DNA of 64,000 nt from Merluccius polli (taxonomy: Eukaryota; Chordata; Actinopteri; Gadiformes; Merlucciidae). The translations under genes and the position numbers were made by a program. Every line of letters begins with the position of its first letter. Within the stretch, counting starts at the first letter, position 1. Of this stretch, positions 52,141-61,428 are shown in pieces. The notes beneath the pieces are model-generated. The model did not search any database. It saw only the letters and a program-made list of their open reading frames with translations, and was not told the DNA's origin. The DNA lies in the NCBI GenBank assembly GCA_030340625.1, contig JAOPHQ010001994.1, forward strand, positions 124,001 to 188,000. The letters run 5' to 3'.

Positions 52141-54996
52141 TGTTGGCGGTGCGGACGGCCGGGACACCTTCGGAGGGACTGCCCGATGATGGAGGTGGGC
52201 CAGGTTGTCCGCGTCACCGGTGCCCCGATCCCTCCCTACGGTCCCGGCGAGGCGTACCGTATCCCGGTGAGGATACAACGGGGTACGTACCAGGCGCTGT
52301 TGGATTCCGGCTGTATGCAGACCATGATCCATCAGCGCCTGGTGCGGTCCGAGGCATTGCTCGAGGCGTCGAGCGTTGCGGTGAGATGCATACACGGGGA
52401 TGTTCACACGTATCCCTTGGTCCCTATCGAAATTCGTTATGGGGGAAAAACGCATAGGGTCAAGGCGGCGGTTAGTCCGAGCCTCACGTACCCCCTGATT
52501 CTAGGGATAGATTGGGCTGGGTTTCCAGGGGCAGTTAGCGAGAGTGCGGGGGTACGGACACGACAGATAGGGACATGTAAGTCATGTGCTGTGTTCTGCG
52601 CCGATGCGAGGGTGTCCGACGCTGCTCAGGGATCGGGGGAGGAGGCGGGAGGTTCTCAGCCCGAGGGCCGAGCGTCGACATTTCCACCGGTGGACGATTT
52701 CCCCCTTGAGCAGTCTCGTGACGCTACTCTACGCTCCGCCTTCGACCAAGTGATTTCCATTGATGGTCTTCGGGTACAGCCAGACGCAGTGCTGACTTAC
52801 CCACACTTTGTGGTGATTAGGGACAGGCTTTATCGGGTGAGTCGTGACACCCAGAGTGAGGAGGTTGTTACCCAGTTGCTGGTACCCAGGAGCCGCCGGG
52901 AAATGATTTTCCAGGCGGCGCATTACAACCCAATGGCGGGCCATTTGGGGTACGACAAAACACTGAACCGGATAATGGCCCGGTTCTATTGGCCGGGAAT
53001 TCGGGCGGAAGTGCGCCGCTGGTGCGCCTCCTGCCCCGAGTGCCAGTTGGTGAATCCCCCGGCCATCCCCAGGGCTCCCTTGCGGCCCCTTCCCCTGGTG
53101 GAGGTCCCATTCGATCGCGTGGGCATGGACATTATCGGGCCATTAGAACGTTCCGCACAAGGGTATCGATTTGTGTTAGTCCTGATCGACTACGCAACCC
53201 GATACCCGGAAGCAATTCCGTTGCGCAATATCTCCGCGAGGAGTGTTGCGCAGGCATTGTTTCACGTCATATCGCGGGTGGGAATCCCAAAGGAGATTCT
53301 CACTGACCAGGGCACCAATTTCATGTCACGCACGATCAAGGAACTTTACGGGTTGTTGAAGGTCAAGGCCATCCGCACGAGCGTCTATCACCCAGCCACA
53401 GACGGCTTGTGTGAGAGGTTTAACCGGACGTTAAAGTCCATGATCCGGAAGTTTGTACTGGAGGATGCTCGAAATTGGCATCAATGGCTAGACCCTCTGT
53501 TGTTTGCGGTGCGGGAAGTGCCTCAGGCTTCCACAGGGTTTTCCCCGTTTGAGTTGCTCTATGGGCGCAGGCCCAGGGGCGTCCTGGACCTCATTAAAGA
53601 AACCTGGGAGGAGGGGTCCAGCGACAGCAAAAACGAAATCCAGTACGTCATGGACTTGCGTGCAAAGCTCCACTCGCTCGGGGTAATGTCACGTGAGCAT
53701 TTGCGCCAAGCCCAGGAGAATCAGAAACGCCTGTACGACAGAGGGACTAGATTACGCGATCTCACGCCGGGGGACAAGGTCCTTGTTCTGTTGCCCACCT
53801 CTAGCACCAAATTACTCGCGAAGTGGCAAGGTCCCTTTGTGGTCACACGGCGAGTTGGGGACGTGGATTACGAGGTAGTGCGGTCGGACAGGGGCGACGC
53901 CCGACAGATCTACCACATCAACCTCCTGAAAAGGTGGAATGATGTGGTCCCGGTCGCGTTCGCCACGACGCTACCGGAGGGAGAGGAGCTTGGACCGGAA
54001 GTCCCTGCCCCGGGGCCTGTCCCTCCGGTCGGCCGAGGAGAGGATCTGTCGGAGAGTCAGGCGGCGGACGTGGTCTCTCTACAGCTCCAGTTCGCCGACG
54101 TCTTTTCGCCCCTGCCCGGTCGCACCCCGTTAAGAACTCACGACATCGAGACGCAACCGGGGTTAACGGTGCGGACACGCCCCTACAGGCTGCCCGTACA
54201 CAAGCAAGACGTGGTACGGCGCGAATTGGCAGCAATGCTAGACTTGGGCGTCGTCGAGGAGTCCCACAGCGACTGGTGCAGCCCCGTCGTGCTTGTGGGG
54301 AAGCCGGACGGGGCTGTCCGGTTCTGTGTGGATTACCGTAGGGTGAATGCGGTGTCTAAATTCGACGCCTACCCGATGCCTCGGATCGACGAGCTTGTGG
54401 ACCGGCTTGGCATGGCCACCTACTACACGACCCTGGACTGCACGAAGGGCTACTGGCAGATTCCGTTGTCTCCAGCAGCCCGAGAGAAAACGGCGTTCTC
54501 CACTCCGCTCGGTCTATACCAATTCAAGGTACTTCCGTTCGGGTTGTTCGGGGCCCCAGCCACGTTCCAGCGGCTGATGGACCGGGTGCTGCGGCCTCAT
54601 GCTGCATATGCTGCCGCCTACCTCGACGACATAGTCATCTATGGAGACGACTGGGGGCAGCATATGCAGCGGGTGGCGGCCGTCCTTCAGTCGCTGAGAC
54701 GGGCGGGGCTCACGGCCAACCCGAAGAAGTGCGTGATCGGGCGGAGGGAGATCCAGTATCTGGGGTTCCACCTGGGGCGGGGGAAGGTCCGACCGCAGGT
54801 CGGTAAGACCGCGGCGGTCGCGGCCGCCCCCCGCCCCCGGACCAAGAAAGAGGTGAGGCGGTTCCTGGGGCTGGCGGGGGTACTATCGGCAGTTTGTCCC
54901 AAACTTCTCCGACCTGGCCAGCCCCTTGACCGACCTCACCCGGAAGAGGGCCCCAGATACGGTCCAGTGGTCGGAGCCATGTCAGGTGTCGTTTGA
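52141..54996 (+). CDS. pol: zinc knuckle, protease, integrase, reverse transcriptase
   Basis: The open frame includes the CCHC knuckle (52141-52182). Counting from the ATG at 52186 (936 aa): aspartic protease 'LLDSGC' (D40); integrase HHCC zinc domain about 240-285; integrase core D315 ('GMDIIGPL'), D374 ('TDQGTNF') and E410 ('CERFNRTL') with the D-35-E spacing; a GPY/F-like C-terminal module about 525-590; then RT with 'VPVVLVGKPDG'-type fingers and catalytic 'YLDDIV' near 812-817. After RT 'RRFLGLAG' a one-base excess in the G-run 54876-54880 shifts the frame, so the last residues before 54996 are not genuine. It converts element RNA to DNA and inserts it. Confidence 0.9.
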   Translation, partial: CWRCGRPGHLRRDCPMMEVGQVVRVTGAPIPPYGPGEAYRIPVRIQRGTYQALLDSGCMQTMIHQRLVRSEALLEASSVAVRCIHGDVHTYPLVPIEIRYGGKTHRVKAAVSPSLTYPLILGIDWAGFPGAVSESAGVRTRQIGTCKSCAVFCADARVSDAAQGSGEEAGGSQPEGRASTFPPVDDFPLEQSRDATLRSAFDQVISIDGLRVQPDAVLTYPHFVVIRDRLYRVSRDTQSEEVVTQLLVPRSRREMIFQAAHYNPMAGHLGYDKTLNRIMARFYWPGIRAEVRRWCASCPECQLVNPPAIPRAPLRPLPLVEVPFDRVGMDIIGPLERSAQGYRFVLVLIDYATRYPEAIPLRNISARSVAQALFHVISRVGIPKEILTDQGTNFMSRTIKELYGLLKVKAIRTSVYHPATDGLCERFNRTLKSMIRKFVLEDARNWHQWLDPLLFAVREVPQASTGFSPFELLYGRRPRGVLDLIKETWEEGSSDSKNEIQYVMDLRAKLHSLGVMSREHLRQAQENQKRLYDRGTRLRDLTPGDKVLVLLPTSSTKLLAKWQGPFVVTRRVGDVDYEVVRSDRGDARQIYHINLLKRWNDVVPVAFATTLPEGEELGPEVPAPGPVPPVGRGEDLSESQAADVVSLQLQFADVFSPLPGRTPLRTHDIETQPGLTVRTRPYRLPVHKQDVVRRELAAMLDLGVVEESHSDWCSPVVLVGKPDGAVRFCVDYRRVNAVSKFDAYPMPRIDELVDRLGMATYYTTLDCTKGYWQIPLSPAAREKTAFSTPLGLYQFKVLPFGLFGAPATFQRLMDRVLRPHAAYAAAYLDDIVIYGDDWGQHMQRVAAVLQSLRRAGLTANPKKCVIGRREIQYLGFHLGRGKVRPQVGKTAAVAAAPRPRTKKEVRRFLGLAGVLSAVCPKLLRPGQPLDRPHPEEGPRYGPVVGAMSGVV

Positions 54997-55433
54997 TGCT
55001 ATTAAAACAGCCCTCTGCGGGGAAGCCGTCCTGTGTGCTCCTAATTTTGCTCTCCCTTTCTCCGTGCAGGCAGACGCGTCGGATAGGGGGTTGGGCGCGG
55101 TCCTGACCCAGCAGGTAGGGGGGGGCCGACCGACCGGTGCTGTACCTGAGCCGGAAACTATCGGACCGGGAGGGTCGGTACAGCACCATCGAGAAGGAGT
55201 GTCTCGCCATCCGATGGGCGGTCGGCGCCCTCCGCTACTACCTGCTGGGTCGCCAGTTCACCCTCTATTCCGACCACGCCCCCCTCCAGTGGCTCCACCG
55301 GATGAAGGAGGCCAACGCGAGGATCACCCGGTGGTACCTCGCGTTGCAGCCCTTCCATTTCCGGGTGGCCCACAGGCCGGGGTCGCAGATGGTCGTGGCT
55401 GACTTCCTCTCCCGTTCCGGGGGGGGGGAGTAG
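54881..55433 (+). pseudogene. pol 3' part: RT connection and RNase H, split by G-run indels
   Basis: The frame from 54881 gives 'NFSDLASPLTDLTRK', 'LPFSVQADASDRGLGAVL', with RNase H-like D in 'DASD'. At the 8-G run 55118-55125 the frame shifts again to the one carrying 'YLSRKLSDREGRYSTIEKE', 'LYSDHAPLQWL', 'VADFLSRSGGGE' and stop at 55431-55433. With the two shifts ignored, the domain set is complete. Confidence 0.8.
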
Positions 55434-55478
55434 GCTACGGCCGGATGGGTCCCCGGCCTATGTCGGGCGGTGGGGGTA

Positions 55479-55826
55479 TGTGGAGGGGGGCGGAGTCTCG
55501 CCGGTAGGGGGGAGTATGGAGCACCAGGTCGGCGGGGGCGATTGGGTCTGGTTGCCGACAGGTGTCCGCAATCAGACCCAATCAGGAAGTGTGTATTTAT
55601 GTGCCTGCTTTGCCTTTCAGTAGGGGTTGATCAGAGAGAGAGAGAGACGGTCCCGTGGAGAGCGAGTGGGGACGAAAGCCCCGAGAGCCAGGCCACCGTG
55701 TTGTGGACCCCACGGTGCACGAGACGTGCAGCCACTGATTTACCTGTTGTCCGCTTTAAAGAATAAAGCGAACCACGCGTTCAATAACGCCAAGCCTGTG
55801 TCCGCCCACTCTGTGAACTTGCTACA
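55479..55826 (+). repeat. 3' LTR
   Basis: 348 bp, matching the 5' LTR at every position I compared; AATAAA at 55763-55768 marks the likely RNA end. Confidence 0.95.
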
Positions 55827-55831
55827 ACCAT

Positions 55832-57928
55832 TTTGTGTGGAATACTGTTGACCTATTATCTCTCCCTAAAAAGACACCTAAAATGTTCAGTTATTTAACT
55901 ATATGGAGGGGTGGAGTGGAATGTTAAAGAGCTGAGCTGTTAAGTTGGCGACTTATTTAAAATATATTTAAAAATATATACATCAGATCAGATATACATC
56001 AGCCTCAAACCTCAAACTACTGTTTTCCTTCCATTAGGCCAAGCCAGACATCTCCATTGGTCCTGAAATTGAGTGGTGACATTATTGCCTCAACTCAGCA
56101 TTGTCCTCCTTCAACGTGGACCTGTTTCTGCATTCAGTCATGACGTTTATGGTAAGTAATTCCACACAATATTCCAGTGAAATGACTTCAGGTGTATGGT
56201 GCACACATTCTTAGCCTTCTTCAAGCACAATCAGCTGGACTAGTAGGCTACCAATGTGCATCAGCTTTATTTTAATCAATGGCCTATTTTAATATTTTGC
56301 TTTTAGGTTATTTACATTTGATATGGGAAGATAACAATATTCCATTAAAAATATACCAATGACTGTATCAAATAACTATATATATACAATTATTATTATT
56401 TGTATAATAATTTGATATATGTATCATCATCATGTATTTCTAATGCTAGCTAACTGTATAAGCCATATACTTATGGGGTATTTCAGTGTGAATTAGGACC
56501 CTTTCTACATGCTTACGTCATGTAGCTGGGCTATGCCTTCCAGCTCACTTCATCTCCACCCCCCCACCATGGAGTGACATGTCTGCCACGGACACTTTCA
56601 ATACTTATGGTGTTAAGAAACGTACCGACGCCAAAGCAGTGTGAGATGAAGTCGCTGTCCCTGTAGCTCGGACCTGCAGAGCTGCTGTTACCCCAGCTGC
56701 AACCGCACGGTCTATCATACTAGCTGCTTTGCCAGAATTCGCCATTTTGCCAGATTGGATATGAGCAAGATGTCAAAGAGCGGGAACTGCTGTCCGAGTG
56801 CGCATGTCTTGGACAATGCACGTGATGCCGCCCCCAAAATATGACTGGTTAGGAGTCCGAACAAATTAGTATAAAAGAATTAGCATATACAGTATGTTGT
56901 ATGTATTTAGGATTTAGATTTAGATATAAGATTTAGCATTTAGATTTAGATTCAGATTTAGCATTTAGATTTAGGATTTAAATTTAGATATAACATTTAG
57001 ATTTAGGATGTAGATTTAGATTCAGGATTTAGATTTATATATAAGATTTAGCTTCAGATTTAGTATTTAGATTCGGATATAAAATGTAGATTTAGATTTA
57101 GGATGTAGATTTAGATTTAAGATTTAGATTTAACATGTAATTCTAATTTTATATGTGAAAAAGTGACATGAAAATTGCAGTGCATTTTGGACGGGTGTTT
57201 ATTTGCTAAATCTGGGAAAAATGAAGTAAAGCTCGAGCTAAATCTGGAACAAGTGAAGCACGTTTTTCAGCAGCAAAAGTTTACAAACGGCACTCCATAT
57301 CACATAGCCAGTCTACACATGACACAACACAAACGCTGGATTTGAACAGGTTTAGGTGTTTAACTATTCCAATATACCTTCGGAAACGTAATGATTACCA
57401 GAAACTTGAAGTTTGAAAGTGAATTCGGGCCAGCCCTCCTTTCCAATAATAAAAAAAACATTTGTATTTTTTTATGGGTCACAGATATTCTTATTAACAG
57501 TTAATGACCGGTTAACAAGTGTCGGTTATCGGTCAGAAGAAATAAATGGATAAATAAAAATGATGTCCGATTAGAAAACATTTTCTAACCGATTTGGACA
57601 CTGCCAGCGAGTAGTCGATTACTCGAGTTCACGGTGGCTAGATGGTATATCATATAGAAAAATCACTTTTATTGCAGCCATGTCTTATATTTACACAAAT
57701 GTTACAGCATTCAGTCATTGTACAAATCTTCACAATTCATGACATAACATAAAATAATTCTGCTACCTATTTAAACATTGCAGTTAGCAGGCACTTGATT
57801 ACATTATTAGCTCAACTCAACTACTTGAATGTCTGTTCTCCCCCCCCCCATGTTGTATTTCTATTAACTTGTGTGCGTGTGAATATTCACTATCACACAC
57901 AACACGGCGAATGCTTTCTTCTATTCAT
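55832..57928. other. Non-coding; minisatellite and 3' flank of the convertase gene
   Basis: 56905-57135 is a degenerate tandem of 'gatttaga'/'atttagcatttaga' units with 6-14-bp spacing. 57640-57928 is probably the 3' UTR of the minus-strand gene. No gene supported elsewhere. Confidence 0.6.
56905..57135. repeat. GATTTAGATTTAG-type minisatellite
   Basis: Dozens of 'atttaga' words with irregular spacers ('tata', 'ttca', 'gga'). Confidence 0.85.
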
Positions 57929-58287
57929 CTAGGACTGGTTGAGGGGGTGAGCGTCCTCATCCGCCGCGTCGAGCTGTGCGGCGTCTGGGTCTTGGTCGTG
58001 GTAGAAGCTATAGCGCCGGTACACAGACCCCCCCTTGGTGGTGTACACCACATCTGCCTCATTGCCACTGTCCGGCTCGGGCACGCCATGGGGCATGGCG
58101 CCACTCGCGCTGCCGCTCAGTCTCTCGTAGCTGCGATGCCAACATAGCCTCTTCTTGGCACGGGCCTTGACCAGGGCGAACACGGTCAGAGCTGCGGCCA
58201 GTGCCAGCAGCAGGGCTGCGGGCAGGGCGGCCGAGGCGTGCCCGTCAAGATCTGCCGACTTGGGCAGAGGGGCCTCCGTACACAGGG
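57929..58287 (-). CDS. pcsk5: Terminal exon: membrane anchor and tail of the PCSK5-like protein
   Basis: After 'LCTEAPLPKSADLDGHAS' comes a hydrophobic stretch 'ALPAALLLALAAALTVFALV', then basic 'KARAKKRLC' (stop-transfer) and about 70 cytoplasmic residues including 'YERLSGS', 'VVYTTKGGSVYRRYSFY' and an acidic C-terminus. Tyrosine-based and acidic motifs in such tails direct trans-Golgi/endosome sorting in convertases. Acceptor at 58289-58288 (tag), phase 1. Confidence 0.85.
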
Positions 58288-61200
58288 CTACGACATGGAG
58301 AAAAGACAAAAGAACACGGTGGTGGAATGTGTAAGGCCACGATGTAGTGTGTGTAATAATGCTTGTTACTTGTTGGGACTACAGGCTCGAAGTCTACCTG
58401 TGCGTGTGTCACACACACAGCAGTTTGTGTCATTCCCCCGAGTTTGGCAGCATGGGGCGCATCGGCTCTCCGTGGCATGGAGGCCGAACTCAGGTAAGCA
58501 GGAAAGACAGTGGGCTGGCCCCGGACCGACACAGTGTCTACAGGAGCTGTGGCATGGCATACAAATGTCCTGCAGTGGTAATCCAACACACAAAAACATG
58601 AAGAACAATGAATGATGAAAACATGAAGAACAATGACAGAACTTGTATTCAACAGTATTTGTTGTAGGCAGTGGCGGACGGTAGGCCTACTCGCCTCCTG
58701 TGCGTAGTAGTGGCCCTCCCCACAACGTGGATAGCATACGTTTTCCTTGAAGGTGTTGCCCCGGTCACATGTCACGCAGCTCTGAGGTGAGCCATCTGCA
58801 AACAAGGAATTCATGAAGGCTTAATCGATGAAAGGAGCAAAGTACAAAAGTTCAGTAAGCTGTGATGTTTATTGGCTTATGGGATTAACACATGATTGAT
58901 TTTTGTGTGGCTTTCTTTGGCTAGACGGGGCTACCCGTGCAGGTCTGGCAGCTGATGTGGCACCGATGGCAGACGGCGTCACGTTGATAGAACCGGCGTG
59001 GGCAACGCTCCACACACAGCTTTGTGCCCTGCAGCTCCAGCAAAGGAGCAGAGCAGGCCTGGCACAATTCGGGCCCTGGCCCGGTGCACTGTTCACAGGA
59101 GCGGTCACACTTCTCACAGCTGGAGCCCTCACGGTAGTACCTGGTGGTGGTAGGGGGGGTACCAAAGATGTAGCATATTGGTGGATGAAGCTGCAGCTGC
59201 ATGCATTTTAGACAAGATTATTGGCAGGGCTGTCATTGACACCTCTTTCTCTTCACAACAGTGATGAACACTGACATCGAAAGTACAAAAAAGCGTATTG
59301 CAACAAGTAGCTAAGGAGGGAACGGATATGTACTGAAAGTGAAAAAGACACCTTTGCGATTAAGGGCTATACAAAATTAAACTGACATGACTTGCCAAGA
59401 GGAATATCTGAGAATCCACGTTTCCAAGACCCTTTGTCTGTGGGATGTATTTGATCGTTATTTTGTCTATAGCCCTGTGAAGCCACACCCACCCTCACCT
59501 TCATACCACACCCACCCTCACCTTCATACCTTGTGTATACAGTATATTAATCATTAAACCCAAATAGAATTTGCAATAATTTGTAAGATTGAATGGATTA
59601 ACATACCCTGTGGGACAATGGGATATGCAGAGGGTAAGTAGGCGGAGGTATCCCGTGGAACAAGTTAGGCAATCTTTAGGTGAAGCCCCAGAGCAGGTGG
59701 AGCAGACGTGGTCACATGGCAAACAAAACTTCAGCTCAGTCCCGTCTGCATCCTGTTTGGTGCTATACATTCCAACAGGGCACACACTCCAACAGGTGCT
59801 GTCTAGGGTACACACACACACATGCACACACACGTACTTTGGTTTCGGGTTGTGATACATATACCAAGATTTTTGGTTTCACTGCCTGGTATATTAAAAG
59901 CTAGTTTAATATACTTGTGTACTTTGTTAATTCGTCTAATTGAAAGGGCTTGCGTCCAAAACATTCCACATGATAGTAAATAAAAACATACAGCAGGGTT
60001 CCCAACAGCACCTATAACAAACAGAAAAACTAACACATCAATAAAAGCAAAGATCTGCACAAATCCCTTTTAAAAGTAACAAAGATCCTCCAGTGTCTTA
60101 TCCTGGCCTCGTCCTTTATCTTAAAGTGTAATTGAGTGACCCTGAACCTTCTCCCAGAAGGCAGTAGCTGATATTCAGTGTGTAGAACATGTGCTGGGTA
60201 AAAGAAAGGGCTTTCACAGTGCGATACATATACCAAGATTTCTGGTTTTACGGCCTGGTATTTAATTTACTTTGTAATTCATCTAAAAAGAAAGGGCTTT
60301 CACGGCACGAGACCTATACCAAGATTTGTGGTTTCACCGCCTGTTCACCAGTCATCACAGCAACACAAGGCGGCACTGTGCTTACTGTAGAGGAATTTAG
60401 GCACAGCACATGTCTGGCATTGGTCATGGCCCGGGCCCCCGCAGGAGTAGCATTGGCGGTGGCAGGCCTTGCAGGTGAACTGGTCGTCGTGCAGGTAGGT
60501 TCTGGGTGGGCACGCTGTGTCCCCGGTCACGCCACACAGCAAGGTGTTTGGGTCCAGCACCAAGCCCCTCTCACACTGGGTACACTGGTTGGCCTCGGGC
60601 CCGGAGCAGCTCGCACACGTCTGGTGGCACTCTGGAGCGGATGGCATGATCAAACAGTGTATCAACGTCTGAGATGGATTGTGTTCCCCGAGGGCTTATG
60701 AGGAGGAGGACATTTGACATTTAAGCTGACGAATGCACGGCGGATTTAATATCATTGAGATTTATATTCAGTGAAATATTGCATTTATTCAGTTCATTTG
60801 CTAGCTTTGATTGCATATATTGGCATGCTAGCTTGCTTTGCAATATATTCATGTATTTGGCCTATTTTACCCAATGAGTAGACTTCAATTATGAACTATC
60901 GACACATTTTTCAATTAAGAAATCAGAACGTTTTTTTTTAATTTGATGTCAAAATCCCCATCAACATTGGCAGTAAAAAGAGAAAATCAAAAACCAAAAT
61001 CACCTTGGCATTCCATTGCTGCAGTCTCATAGTATGTGACAGGGGGGCAGTCCTTGGAACATGCACCGTCGTACAGTCTCGGCGTGGCTTCGGAGCATGT
61101 CTCGCAGTCGTCGGCCAGGGGCCCGAAACAAGTGCTGCAGGTAGGGTGGCACGTGCCACAGCGGCCCTCCTCCATGTCATCATAATACCCCGCGGGGCAA

Positions 61201-61395
61201 CTGGCCTTACAGGCTCCATTCAGGATCAGGTAGAGGAAGCTGCATCCTATAACCACATCGTGTTAACATCGGTTATTAAAGGAAAACTCAAACTTTTGGT
61301 GAAATAATAAGGGCTGTGTCCCAAACGAAAGGCAGCTGCCTGCTGCCTTGCTGTCTAGCGAGGCAGTATCCTGCAGAGGCAGTGTTTCTGTATGA

Positions 61396-61428
<33 letters not shown>

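Larger units (their letters stand above)
50897..55826 (+). mobile_element. Complete Gmr1-like Ty3/gypsy retrotransposon
   Basis: Two 348-bp LTRs in which I found no difference by eye, 5-bp TSD ACCAT (50892-50896 and 55827-55831), tRNA-Lys-type primer site, purine-rich tract (about 55467-55476), gag and pol. The pol order is protease, integrase, reverse transcriptase, RNase H: integrase comes before RT, as in Ty1/copia, although RT and integrase look like Ty3/gypsy. This is the known peculiarity of the Gmr1 clade, first described from Atlantic cod. LTR identity means a very recent insertion. Confidence 0.95.

Noticed and set aside
56905..57135. Regular-looking ATTTAGA repeats as a possible CRISPR or centromere array
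   Set aside because: Units are irregular, 6-14 bp, without unique spacers; a simple minisatellite.
58238..58615. Plus-strand frames across the PCSK5-like exons
   Set aside because: Shadows of minus-strand cysteine-rich exons; they run through splice sites of the real gene.
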